Assembly: GCF_030128825.1 (NCBI RefSeq)
Contig: NZ_CP119127.1
Span: 540,001-604,000 of the forward strand
Direction of reading: 5' to 3'
DNA from: Sphingobium sp. WTD-1
GTDB lineage: Bacteria > Pseudomonadota > Alphaproteobacteria > Sphingomonadales > Sphingomonadaceae
DNA length: 64,000 bases
The first letter of the stretch is position 1; every line of letters starts with the position of its first letter. The position numbers were made by a program, and so were the translations under genes. The notes below the pieces were generated by a model. That model saw only the letters and a program-made list of their open reading frames with translations. It was not told the origin of the DNA and searched no databases. Shown one piece after another: positions 25,289-34,424 of the stretch.

Positions 25289-27139
25289 ATGACTGTCACT
25301 TATCGAGGGCCGCAGATATTGCCGCGTGGGTCGCAAGTTCAGGGCCCGGCCAGGGAGCCATCCGATATCGAGTTGCTTCACGCGATCAGCGTTACGCTCA
25401 TCGCCGAGAATGATCGGTTCGAACTCTATGGCAAGATCGTGGAGGCCGCTGTTGCCATCACCGGCTCCCAGTTCGGGACGATGCAACTCCTTTGCCCCGC
25501 CGATGACCCTTCGGGACATGGGGGACAACTCCAGTTGCTGGCGCACAGAGGTCTGCCGGCCGAAGCGGTCGGGTTCTGGCAGGGGGTCAGTCCAGCAGCC
25601 TACAGCAGTTGCACGCTAGCCCTGAAAATGGGTCAGCGCGCCATTGTTCCTGATTTCGAGAAATGGGCCGATATCGCCGGGACTGCCGACCTCGATGCGT
25701 TTCGCGCCGCGGGCATCCGCTCGGCTCAGACCACGCCGCTGCTTTCGCGCACCGGCCGCTTGCTCGGCATGATCTCCACCCATTGGGATCGTCCGCATCA
25801 TCCTTCCGAGCGGGACCTGCGTCTGCTCGATATCCTCGCCCGGCAGGCCGCAGACCTTCTGGAGCGGACCATCGCGGAAGAACAGCTGCGCCTGCTCAAT
25901 GACACGCTGGAGGCGCGTGTCGAGGAGCGTTCGCGCGAACTGTCCTCGGCTCAGGATCAGCTTCGGCAACTTCAGAAGATGGAAGCGATCGGGCAACTGA
26001 CAGGCGGTGTTGCGCACGATTTCAACAATCTTCTCACCATCATCCGTGGGTCGGCCGACCTTCTCGCGAGCCGCGAGCTGCCGCGCGAAAAGCAGAAGAA
26101 ATATATAGATGCCATCTCGGAGACCGCGGACCGTGCTGCGAAACTGACGAGCCAGCTTCTCGCTTTTGCGCGCCGCCAGGCCCTTCGACCAGAGACGTTC
26201 AATGCCGCGCGCAAGGTTGAAGCCGTTGCGGATATGCTTCGAACGGTCGTGGGTTCGCGCATTGCCCTTGTTGTCGACCCGATCTGCACCTCCTGTTTTG
26301 TCGAAGTCGATGCGAGCCAGTTCGAAACCGCGTTGATCAACGTGGCGGTGAACGCACGGGACGCGATGAACGGAGAGGGACGGATTACCCTTTCGGTTGA
26401 AGCGGCAGGATCAATCCCGGCCCGCGGCGGCCTCGCGGCTGCCAGGGGCGATTTCGTCAGGATTTCCGTGACGGATGAGGGCACGGGCATGAGCGAAGGG
26501 CAGATAGAACATATATTCGAGCCATTCTTCACGACCAAGGAAGTGGGCAAGGGTACGGGTTTGGGACTGAGCCAGGTCTATGGCTTTATCAAACAGTCCG
26601 GTGGCGAGATCGACGTTGCAAGTCGGCTGGGTATCGGGACGACGTTCAGCCTCTATCTGCCGCGGGCTGCCGCGCCACATTACCTGGAGGATGTCACGCC
26701 GTCAGGACGTTGCGCCATCCAGCATGCGAATATTCTGATCGTCGAGGATAATGAGCCGGTCGGAGACTTCGCTTCGCAGCTCCTCGAAGATCTTGGTTAC
26801 AAGACATGGCGTGCGGCCAATGCTCCTGAGGCGATCGCGGTGCTTGAGCGGTCGCACGCCAATATCGATATCGTTTTTTCAGATGTCGTCATGCCCGGGA
26901 TCGATGGTCTGGAGCTTGGGCGCCAGATCCGGGCGCGCTGGCCGGAAATTCCCGTGGTGCTCACCAGTGGCTATAGCCATGTCCTGGCTGATGATAGCCG
27001 CCATGGCTTTCCACTTTTGCACAAACCCTATTCGGTGAATGAACTGTCCCGACTGTTGGGAGAGATATGCATCGGCGAAGAACGAAAGCGTCAGTCGTCA
27101 ATTCCTTACCCTGACACCAATTATTGCAAAGATAATTGA
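25289..27139 (+). CDS. Hybrid histidine kinase: GAF, HisKA, HATPase, receiver
   Basis: A 616-residue cytoplasmic hybrid kinase. A GAF domain (about 25-190; FGTMQLLCPADD, LLGMISTHWDRPHH) is followed by a coiled coil, then HisKA with phospho-His in GGVAHDFNNLL, HATPase (N box NVAVNARDAMN, G boxes GTGMSEG and GKGTGLGLSQVYG), and a C-terminal receiver (Asp in IVFSDVVMPGIDG, Lys in LLHKPYS). The start at 25289 was preferred to 25277 because GGGAG precedes it. Divergent from katE with about 250 bases between. The ligand of the GAF domain is unknown. No DNA-binding output is fused. Confidence 0.94.
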   Translation: MTVTYRGPQILPRGSQVQGPAREPSDIELLHAISVTLIAENDRFELYGKIVEAAVAITGSQFGTMQLLCPADDPSGHGGQLQLLAHRGLPAEAVGFWQGVSPAAYSSCTLALKMGQRAIVPDFEKWADIAGTADLDAFRAAGIRSAQTTPLLSRTGRLLGMISTHWDRPHHPSERDLRLLDILARQAADLLERTIAEEQLRLLNDTLEARVEERSRELSSAQDQLRQLQKMEAIGQLTGGVAHDFNNLLTIIRGSADLLASRELPREKQKKYIDAISETADRAAKLTSQLLAFARRQALRPETFNAARKVEAVADMLRTVVGSRIALVVDPICTSCFVEVDASQFETALINVAVNARDAMNGEGRITLSVEAAGSIPARGGLAAARGDFVRISVTDEGTGMSEGQIEHIFEPFFTTKEVGKGTGLGLSQVYGFIKQSGGEIDVASRLGIGTTFSLYLPRAAAPHYLEDVTPSGRCAIQHANILIVEDNEPVGDFASQLLEDLGYKTWRAANAPEAIAVLERSHANIDIVFSDVVMPGIDGLELGRQIRARWPEIPVVLTSGYSHVLADDSRHGFPLLHKPYSVNELSRLLGEICIGEERKRQSSIPYPDTNYCKDN

Positions 27140-27263
27140 AGAGAATATCTGTTGATCAAATAATGAAGGTTCAACATTCGTCTGATGATGTCTGGACGAA
27201 TAAACCATCGAATGAATTATTAATTTTCATGCCTAGATCGCGCCTCGAATTGGAAAGGCAGTT

Positions 27264-28112
27264 ATGCTCATTCGTGCTGGCTATGAACTGGTCTTGGAAA
27301 CCGGTGCTCCTACGCCGTTAATTTCCCTCCTCACGATCCGACCGTCCAGGTTTCCCGATCTTCGCACCCCCCACAGGATCAGGACAGGCGCGCCGATCCC
27401 GACCCATGATTACCGTGACAGCTTTGGCAATATCTGCACACGCATGACCCTGCCGGCAGGTCGCACCACCCTGTCATGTGACTTCACGATTGCCGATAGC
27501 GGCCTGCACGATCGCCAAAGTCCATCGGCAGTCCAGCATGAAGTTCGGGATTTGCCCTCGGACGTCCTCATCTATCTCATGGGCAGCCGCTATTGCGAGA
27601 CCGATCTCCTCTGCCAGAAAGCCTGGTATCATTTCGGCCATATCGCGCCCGGGTGGCAGCGTGTGCAGTCCATTGTCGATTTCGTGCACCAGCATCTGAC
27701 CTACGGATATCAATATGCGCGATGCACCAGGACCGCTTGGGAGGCATATAATGAGCGGGTTGGCGTATGCCGGGACTTTGCCCATCTTGCAGTGGCCCTA
27801 TGCCGGTGCATGAACATTCCGGCACGATATTGCAGCGGATATCTTGGCGATATCGGCGTCGATCCGGTTGATGTCCCAATGGATTTCCACGCCTGGTTCG
27901 AAGTGTATCTGGGTGGTGAGTGGCACAGTTTCGATGCGCGGCATCATGTCCCTCGCATAGGGCGCATCCTGATGGCGTGCGGACGCGACGCAGCCGATAC
28001 CGCTTTGACCACGGCGTTCGGTCCGATGCGACTGGCCTCGTTCAAGGTTCATACTGATGAGGTGATCCAGACCGGACAGCATGTCGACACCCCGCTGACC
28101 ATCGCCGCCTGA
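27264..28112 (+). CDS. Transglutaminase-like protein (copy A)
   Basis: A 282-residue protein with the bacterial transglutaminase-like core. The catalytic Cys is in NERVGVCRDFAHLAVALCR, the His in MDFHAWFEVYL and the Asp in WHSFDARHH. Before the core, an N-terminal beta domain has SFGNICTRMTLPAGRTTLSCDF. It closely resembles the 271-residue protein at 30294-31109; both share RYCETDxL, ARYCxGYLGDIGV and RIGRILMACGRDA-type blocks. The function of this family (papain-like Cys hydrolase or cross-linking) is unproven. It has a long AT-rich leader and no signal peptide. Confidence 0.9.
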   Translation: MLIRAGYELVLETGAPTPLISLLTIRPSRFPDLRTPHRIRTGAPIPTHDYRDSFGNICTRMTLPAGRTTLSCDFTIADSGLHDRQSPSAVQHEVRDLPSDVLIYLMGSRYCETDLLCQKAWYHFGHIAPGWQRVQSIVDFVHQHLTYGYQYARCTRTAWEAYNERVGVCRDFAHLAVALCRCMNIPARYCSGYLGDIGVDPVDVPMDFHAWFEVYLGGEWHSFDARHHVPRIGRILMACGRDAADTALTTAFGPMRLASFKVHTDEVIQTGQHVDTPLTIAA

Positions 28113-28279
28113 CAAGGCCCCTCGATGGGTCTGCTACCCTTGCATGAGGACATGCAGCCCGCTTCTCTCCGCTATGCGATCACCATCAAGGCCATGTGCA
28201 GCGCGGCGGATGGCTCGAGGCGTGATTGGCCGCAACCCGTGGTTCATTCTCGGCAAAACGGATCGCGCGCCAGGGGCGT

Positions 28280-30301
28280 TCAAGCGTCGAGAAGATGCCT
28301 TGCTCGCATCAAGGCCGTTCCGTCGGGCGCGCGTCCCAGGAAGGCCTGAAAGGACGCCATGGGATCGCGGCTATTTCCTGCGGCGAGTATCTCTTCGCGG
28401 AACCGCGATGCGAGACCGGGGTCGAAAATATCACCTGTCGCGACAAAAGCCTCAAATGCGTCGGCATCCAGTGCTTCGGACCAGGCATAGCTATAATAGG
28501 CAGCCGAATAGCCGCCATCAAAGATATGCGTGAAATAGGGAAAGCGATGGCGCAACCCGACCGCGCGGGGCATTCCGAGCGCATCAAGCTGCGCCTCGAC
28601 AAATGCGCGAGGATCGATCTGAGCGTCCGGATTCTGGTGGATAGCAAGGTCCACCAATGCGCAACCGATCAATTCCACGGTGGCAAAGCCCTGACCATAA
28701 GCCTCCGCCTCGCGAATGGCGCTGATCAGATCTTCAGGCATCCCAAGATCGGCGAGCACCTGCGGGCTGACAATCCAGTTCTCCATGAACTTGCTCGGAA
28801 ATTCCACGAAGTCGCGGGCAACCGCAGTTCCGGACTGGCTGGGGTAGGTGACCCGTGAAAGAAGCCCATGCAATGCATGGCCAAATTCATGAAACAAGGT
28901 GCGCGCCTCATCAATCGAAAGGCGGGTCGCACCCCGGTCGGGTGGCGGAGCAGCGGCAAAATTGGCGACCAGATAGACGATCGGGCGCACGTCGCCATCC
29001 ATCGCTTCTTGCACCCGCAGGCTTCCCATCCAAGCGCCACCATGTTTTTCCGGGCGGGCCAGATAGTCGGTGAAGAGCAGACCCACAGTGCTCCCGTTGC
29101 TCTCCTTCACTTCCCAGGCCCAGACGTCCGGATGATAGCCTTCTATGTCCGCACGCCTGTAGAAGCTCAGGCCATAAAGTCGGCCGGCTGTGTCGAATGC
29201 TGCCTGCCGCACCGCATCGAGCCGCAAATGCTCCGCAGCTGCCGCAGTATCGAGTGCGTAACGGGTGCGTCGTACCTGTTCCGCGTAAAAGCGCCAGTCC
29301 CAGGGCGCGAGGCGGAAATCGCCGCCCTCCGCATCGATCAATGCCTGCAGTTCAGCAGCTTCCTGCGCTGCGCGCCGTTTGCCCGGCGCCCACAGCTGGC
29401 GCATCAGCGCGCTCGCTGCTGCCGGATCATGCGCCATGCTGTCGGCCAGCGCATAATGCGCATGGTCGGCATAGCCCAGCAGGACCGCCCTTTCCCTGCG
29501 CAACGCGAGCATTTCGGCGATGATGGGCCAATTATCATGTTGGCCGCCGTCGCAACGGGCGGTGAAGGCCCGCCAGAGGGCCTCGCGCAAGTCGCGCCTC
29601 TTCGAAAAGGTCAGAAATGCCTCCAGGTCGGTGCGATCGAGCGTTATGTGATAACGGTCCTGCAACCCCTTTGCTGCTGCTCGCGCCGCAGCCGCCTCGC
29701 ATATTGCGCTGGGCAGTCCCTCGAGCTCATTCTTCTCCAGATCGAGCACCCAGGCATTTGTTGCGGCAAGCACATTCTGCCCGAATTGAACTGCTAGGGC
29801 AGACAGGCGAGCCTCGATGGCGGCAAAGCGGTCCTTGCCAGCCCTCGTCAATGCTGCGCCGCCTCTAAGGAAGCTTGCATGGCTATCCTCCACGAGGCGG
29901 ACCTGTTCCGGGGTGAGGCCGCTCTCGTGCCGTGAAGCATGGACTGCGAAGACGCGCGCTGCCAATTGGTCATTATGGCTTATGGCGACGGCGTGCGCGC
30001 TAAGTCGCGCCGAAATCTCAGCTTCCGCCTCGCGGATGGCCAGCGTGCCCTTCGCCGAGGACAGGGCCCAGAACAACCGCCGGACGCGCGCGAGCGGCTC
30101 GCCCGACCGTTCCAGTGCGGCAATCGTATTCTCGAAGGTCGCGGGCGCGACCTGCTCGCAAATCGCATCAAGTTCAGCCTTGTGCCAGGCGATGCTGGTC
30201 GTGACCGCGCGAAGGAACTGGTCATCACCTATCCGCGCAAAAGGTGGCGCGCCAAGCGGGCCAGTCCAGGGTTGGAGAAGCGGGTCGCTTTGCTCAGTCA
30301 A
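28280..30301 (-). CDS. M3 family oligopeptidase (oligopeptidase A / Dcp-like)
   Basis: A 673-residue cytoplasmic metallopeptidase of normal length for the family. The zinc motif HEFGHALHG is near residue 465, with the third ligand Glu about 25 residues later in VEFPSKFMENW. It cleaves short peptides. It begins with TTG at 30301, inside the end of the transglutaminase gene (8-base overlap), with AGGAAG about ten bases upstream. It is therefore the third gene of an operon with two transglutaminase-like genes. That context hints that it degrades peptides released by them, which is inference. Confidence 0.93.
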   Translation of the reverse strand: MTEQSDPLLQPWTGPLGAPPFARIGDDQFLRAVTTSIAWHKAELDAICEQVAPATFENTIAALERSGEPLARVRRLFWALSSAKGTLAIREAEAEISARLSAHAVAISHNDQLAARVFAVHASRHESGLTPEQVRLVEDSHASFLRGGAALTRAGKDRFAAIEARLSALAVQFGQNVLAATNAWVLDLEKNELEGLPSAICEAAAARAAAKGLQDRYHITLDRTDLEAFLTFSKRRDLREALWRAFTARCDGGQHDNWPIIAEMLALRRERAVLLGYADHAHYALADSMAHDPAAASALMRQLWAPGKRRAAQEAAELQALIDAEGGDFRLAPWDWRFYAEQVRRTRYALDTAAAAEHLRLDAVRQAAFDTAGRLYGLSFYRRADIEGYHPDVWAWEVKESNGSTVGLLFTDYLARPEKHGGAWMGSLRVQEAMDGDVRPIVYLVANFAAAPPPDRGATRLSIDEARTLFHEFGHALHGLLSRVTYPSQSGTAVARDFVEFPSKFMENWIVSPQVLADLGMPEDLISAIREAEAYGQGFATVELIGCALVDLAIHQNPDAQIDPRAFVEAQLDALGMPRAVGLRHRFPYFTHIFDGGYSAAYYSYAWSEALDADAFEAFVATGDIFDPGLASRFREEILAAGNSRDPMASFQAFLGRAPDGTALMRARHLLDA

Positions 30302-31109
30302 GGGCGGTTACTTCCTGGGTGTGCACCTGAAATCGCACCAGATTTGCCGGGCCAAAAGCCGTCGTCAAGGCTACGTCGGTGGCATCGCGCCCGCGTGCCA
30401 TCAGGATCCGGCCGATGCGCGGGCGGTTATGGCGCGCATCATGGGTATACCAGGCGCCGTCGATATAGACATCGAACCATGCACTGAAATCCATCGGAGC
30501 ATCTACCGGAGGCACGCCGATGTCGCCGAGGTAACCGGTGCAATAGCGAGCGGGAATATTCATGCAGCGGCACAAGGTTATGGCGAGATGGGCGAAGTCA
30601 CGGCACACGCCCTTTCGCTCCTGATAGCCATTCCAGGCGGTCTTGTCGGCGCGCGCATGCTGATAGCCAAATTCAATATGATGATGCACGAAGCCCACGA
30701 TCGCCTCCACCCTTTCCCGCGCGCTGGCCAGATAACCAAATTGAGCCCATGCCACGTCCATCAGACGGTCGGTTTCGCAATAGCGGCTGCCAAGCAGAAA
30801 GGGCATGACGGCATCTGGAAGCTCTTCCACCGGCATCTGAGGACCACTGGGCGAGCGCTGGTCGGGATCTCCGCTATCCTCGATCACAAAGTCGCATGAC
30901 AAGCGCACATTGCCCGGTGGGATGGTGAGCCGGGTGGCGACATTGCCGAACCCGTCCTCGAATTGATAAAGCGGAATGTCCGGCGTCGCTATCAGCCGCT
31001 GCGGCGTCCGCAGATCCTGATGGCGCGACGGATGCAGGCTGAGCATGGCCATCATCGCCGTCCGGTTCTCGGTCGAGAACTCAATATCATAGCCGCACCG
31101 GATCAGCAT
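30294..31109 (-). CDS. Transglutaminase-like protein (copy B)
   Basis: A 271-residue paralogue of the protein at 27264-28112, with the same layout: an N-terminal beta domain (DGFGNVATRLTIPPGNVRLS), Cys in RKGVCRDFAHLAITLCR, His in MDFSAWFDVYI and Asp in WYTHDARHNRP. It overlaps the third transglutaminase-like gene upstream by 7 bases and the peptidase gene downstream by 8, so the three are translationally coupled. No signal peptide or membrane helix. Enzymatic activity is inferred from the intact triad. Confidence 0.9.
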   Translation of the reverse strand: MLIRCGYDIEFSTENRTAMMAMLSLHPSRHQDLRTPQRLIATPDIPLYQFEDGFGNVATRLTIPPGNVRLSCDFVIEDSGDPDQRSPSGPQMPVEELPDAVMPFLLGSRYCETDRLMDVAWAQFGYLASARERVEAIVGFVHHHIEFGYQHARADKTAWNGYQERKGVCRDFAHLAITLCRCMNIPARYCTGYLGDIGVPPVDAPMDFSAWFDVYIDGAWYTHDARHNRPRIGRILMARGRDATDVALTTAFGPANLVRFQVHTQEVTALD

Positions 31110-32053
31110 GTCGGGTTCGTTTCCTGATTGCCGGCAAGCCGGCTGTTGATGGCGCCATGGCCGGAGAGGGAGAATGGTTTTGGATCGGCACGACTGACGT
31201 TGACGCTCACGTCCATCCCCAGAAAGCTTGCAGGCAGGCCGAACCAGGTGCCCGACAACGGAAGCGCCTGATACGGGTCGCGCGCGATCGCCACGCGGAT
31301 CAAGCCGCGATTGCCGATGATCCCATTTGTCGGATCGAATTCCACCCAGCCAGATCCGGGCAGGAAGATACGGACCCAGGCATGGGTGTTGCCGCCACCG
31401 ACCAGCCCCTCGGTGCGCGACGGATTATAGACATAGCCCGACACGAAGCGGGCGGCGAAGCCCAGCGCCCGGACAGCCTCAATCATCAGCACGGCGAAGT
31501 CACGGCAGGTCCCCTGCCGCTTGCGCAATGTCTCCATAGGAGATTGGGTGCCCTTTTCATGTCGTGGCACATAGGTGAAGTCACGCTGGATGCCTGTCGC
31601 GATCCGCGTCAGGAGATCGATGGTCGCTGTATCACCATGATTGCTGACGAAACCTCTGGCCCAATTGTCGACGATCCGCTCGGGATCGAGATGGTGTCGT
31701 TCGATCGACCGCAACAGATCGGGCATGTCTTCCGACGAATAGGTGAAGGGGAAAAGCCGGGCATAGGGTTCGACGTCGACCTGCTGCTGCGTCAAGGGCG
31801 CATGCTCGAGCGTAACCTCGCTCGCGACTTTCAGCTGCGACGTGCGTTTGTCGAACAAAGCAATGGCCACGGAATTTCCGAATACATCATGCAGCCAGCG
31901 CAATTCACAAGGTTGGGGATCGATGTCGAGCCGCGCGTGGAGCAGTCGCTGGTCGAAGGCCTCACGCGGCCGCATCATGATGCGATGTTCGCCCAGCGAC
32001 ACCGATTGCTGATAGCGATAAGTCGTCACATGTTCGATTGTGAGCAACGGCAT
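31103..32053 (-). CDS. Transglutaminase family protein with N-terminal beta domain (copy C)
   Basis: A 316-residue protein. The N-terminal Bact_transglu_N domain (TIEHVTTYRYQQSVSLGEH, then MMRPREAFDQR) leads to a transglutaminase core with Cys in RQGTCRDFAVLMIEAVRALG, His in NTHAWVRIFLPG and Asp in WVEFDPTNG. It differs clearly from copies A and B and belongs to the COG1305 group. It is the first gene of the three-gene operon. It lies 33 bases from, and divergent to, the N-formylglutamate amidohydrolase. In other alphaproteobacteria such proteins cluster with alpha-E and ATP-grasp proteins, which are absent here. Confidence 0.92.
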   Translation of the reverse strand: MPLLTIEHVTTYRYQQSVSLGEHRIMMRPREAFDQRLLHARLDIDPQPCELRWLHDVFGNSVAIALFDKRTSQLKVASEVTLEHAPLTQQQVDVEPYARLFPFTYSSEDMPDLLRSIERHHLDPERIVDNWARGFVSNHGDTATIDLLTRIATGIQRDFTYVPRHEKGTQSPMETLRKRQGTCRDFAVLMIEAVRALGFAARFVSGYVYNPSRTEGLVGGGNTHAWVRIFLPGSGWVEFDPTNGIIGNRGLIRVAIARDPYQALPLSGTWFGLPASFLGMDVSVNVSRADPKPFSLSGHGAINSRLAGNQETNPTC

Positions 32054-32085
32054 GGAAGGACGTTCCCAATGGGCAGGGAGAAACC

Positions 32086-32844
32086 ATGAATCTACTGCTG
32101 CCAGCCGATCCCGCGCCCTCCACCGTCATCAACGCGAAGGGCTGCTCCCCGTTCCTCCTGACCGGAGATCATGCAGGGCTGGCAGTTCCTTCAGCCCTGG
32201 GTGATCTCGGCGTAGGCCCGGCCGATTGGTCTCGGCATATCGCAATTGACCTAGGCGTGAGAGAAATGGGCCTGGAACTGGCGCGTCTCCTCGATGCCTC
32301 TTTCATCTTCCAGAATTATTCGCGATTGGTGATCGACTGTAATCGCGATCCCTCGCGCGACGACGCGATTCCTGCGTCTTCCGATGGGACCGATATCGGT
32401 GGCAATCAGGGTTTGACCGAAACCGACAGGCTGGCGCGTGTCGCCTCCATCCATGCTCCATATCATGCCAGCATTTCAGAAATGATCTCAGCTCGGCTAG
32501 CAGCGGGGCAGGAGACAATCCTGCTCGCGCTCCATAGTTTCACCCCGATACTGGACGAGATCAGGCGCCCCTGGTCGGTGGGCGTCCTGCACGCCGCCGG
32601 CCGAACCGATTTTGCGACCTGCCTGCTGGACGCGCTGCGCCGGTTGCCAATCGAGGTGGGCGACAATGCTCCCTATGCCATGGATGAAACCGATTACAGC
32701 ATGCCCTTCCACGCCCTTTCAAATGACCTTCGCTACGCTGAAATCGAGGTCAGGCAGGACATTATTTCCCAAGGCGAGGGGCAATCCTTCTGGGCCGCCC
32801 AACTTTGCGATGCGATGGAAGAGGCCTGGCAGCGGCTCACATAG
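32086..32844 (+). CDS. N-formylglutamate amidohydrolase family protein
   Basis: A 252-residue member of the N-formylglutamate amidohydrolase family. Visible family blocks: FLLTGDHAG near the start, NYSRLVIDCNRDP, GTDIGGNQGLT and LLALHSFTP, which contain the metal-binding His/Asp/Glu residues. The classical reaction frees glutamate from N-formylglutamate; many family members are uncharacterised and often sit beside transglutaminase-like genes. AGGGAG precedes the ATG. Divergent from the copy C gene, so a shared promoter region is likely. Confidence 0.9.
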   Translation: MNLLLPADPAPSTVINAKGCSPFLLTGDHAGLAVPSALGDLGVGPADWSRHIAIDLGVREMGLELARLLDASFIFQNYSRLVIDCNRDPSRDDAIPASSDGTDIGGNQGLTETDRLARVASIHAPYHASISEMISARLAAGQETILLALHSFTPILDEIRRPWSVGVLHAAGRTDFATCLLDALRRLPIEVGDNAPYAMDETDYSMPFHALSNDLRYAEIEVRQDIISQGEGQSFWAAQLCDAMEEAWQRLT

Positions 32845-32904
32845 AATATGCTGACACAATGGTGAGCGCATCGCCTCGCGCTGTTCAAGAGAAGTTATAG
32901 GCTA

Positions 32905-33198
32905 TCAGGCGTTGACGGCGACCAGCAGACACTGTTCCTGACCCAAAGCCGCTTCGTCCGACATTGTTGCTATGCCCCGCCACCACTCGATGCCCGGACT
33001 GCGGAACATGGCAAGGCTACCTGTTCTGGGGCGCGCATTCCAGTGCACGCCGTCAAACGCAAAACGCCAATAACAATCGCAGTTGAGCGGTACATGCCAG
33101 AATGCAGGCTCTTCGCTCGCGCTGTCTGCGTGCAGAATACGAAGCTCGCTCGGCACATCCCGACGGCTGCCATCGGGGAAGCGAACCTCGATCGTCAT
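32905..33198 (-). CDS. Hypothetical protein, 97 aa
   Basis: The ATG at 33198 has GGAGG about six bases upstream, and the product MTIEVRFPDGSRRDVPSE looks like a small beta protein. It includes three tryptophans in WRFAFDGVHW and WWRGIATMSDE. A longer frame to 33387 is not favoured. No family recognised. No membrane segment or signal. It is preceded and followed by short gaps, so it is probably a separate gene. Confidence 0.55.
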   Translation of the reverse strand: MTIEVRFPDGSRRDVPSELRILHADSASEEPAFWHVPLNCDCYWRFAFDGVHWNARPRTGSLAMFRSPGIEWWRGIATMSDEAALGQEQCLLVAVNA

Positions 33199-33481
33199 GC
33201 ACAAGCCTCCAAAATCCTGCAAAGAGCGCAGTAGCCCACGCAAAACGCCTTGTTGTTCAACGGGTTCACGGTGCGGGAAGAAAATCTCCAGATCATGTGA
33301 ATGAGCCCGGCACATTCTCGCTGAATGGGAGAACGGGCCCGCTGTAGTTGCCCGCTCTCCCCATGGCAGCGCCCATCTTCCACTCAAGGCGCATGCGACC
33401 CAGAAGCGGCTTTACGATCAGCCTTTGCGCCTTGGGGGAAGGCCATGTCTTATTCCTTCCCCTGGAACTGTGTGGTAATTT

Positions 33482-34036
33482 TCAGAAGTGGAAAATGACG
33501 CCAGCCATGGGACGGAAACTGTCCCAATCATAGGTGTCGACCTGCACGCGCAGGCGGACGCCGCTGCTGCCAGTGACCCCGCCAAGGCCGATCTCCTTTG
33601 GCCCCACCTCGACACCCGCACCGTACATCCAGTCCTTCTCGTCGGGCCAGCCGCCTTTGCCATTGACCCACTGATAGCCGGCCGAGGCGTAGATCAAACC
33701 GCTCTCGCCTGCGCGGGCGCCTACACGGCCCTTCACGCCATATTCCCAGTCGATGTCGCTAAAGCCCTTCGAGGCGTTCCCTTCCACCCCGACGAACACC
33801 GGCCCGAGCGGCACATTCACGCCCGCGATGCCGCTGATCAGGGCACCGTTCATGATCGTCTCGCCCGGAACGCTGCCGAACTCGGTCCCGCGGTCGAAAG
33901 TGTGATAACCGCCCAGAATGCCTACATAGGGTTCAATACCGAAGGCTTTGCTGCCATCGGGTGCGGTGTCGTCCTGGGCCATGGCAGCAGTCGGTAGTGC
34001 CAGGCAGCCCAGCAACGGGAGAATGATCTTCTTCAT
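33482..34036 (-). CDS. Outer-membrane beta-barrel protein
   Basis: A 184-residue protein with a clear signal peptide (MKKIILPLLGCLALPTAAMA, cut after AMA). Alternating hydrophobic strands follow, such as IEPYVGILGGYHTF and FVGVEGNAS. It ends in VIFHF, with the terminal Phe typical of outer-membrane barrels. The layout suits an opacity-like or porin-like eight-strand barrel common in sphingomonads. It likely lies in the outer membrane. A 388-base gap lies upstream. Confidence 0.85.
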   Translation of the reverse strand: MKKIILPLLGCLALPTAAMAQDDTAPDGSKAFGIEPYVGILGGYHTFDRGTEFGSVPGETIMNGALISGIAGVNVPLGPVFVGVEGNASKGFSDIDWEYGVKGRVGARAGESGLIYASAGYQWVNGKGGWPDEKDWMYGAGVEVGPKEIGLGGVTGSSGVRLRVQVDTYDWDSFRPMAGVIFHF

Positions 34037-34424
34037 GATGTACGTCCCTGTTTGATTATGTCCACGAGGCTCAAACTAAAGGGCATGCACCGGGGTTGCC
34101 GCGTGCGAAAACAATAATGCTAATGTGGCAATTTTGACACTATCAGAGCGCCCTCGCCAAGGTTTATTGAGACAGAAGGCATAGATGGAGCGGCATTCGA
34201 AATATTCATTTCGATATCGTCATGGATTTAGCGGCGGGATTTTCATGAAGCCCTTCGTCATTTCATGGTGAGTGTTGACGCGAGCCGGGCGGATTGCTGC
34301 CCGCAGGTGAGCCAGTGGCAAAGTGCCCAGTATATTTACGCATTTTCATGCTAGAGGGGCCGCGATGAATGCGCGGATTCTGATCAGGGGTCTATCCTGA
34401 CATGGGCTGGCGATTTGCTGCGCC
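34037..34424. other. Intergenic region between divergent barrel and cyclase genes
   Basis: This 388-base gap holds the promoter regions of the barrel gene (minus) and the diguanylate cyclase (plus). It is AT-richer near 34100-34220. I found no EcfG-type or FNR-type box, no clear hairpin and no further gene. The first 30 bases hold the barrel leader, GATGTACGTCC just upstream of its ATG. Confidence 0.5.
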
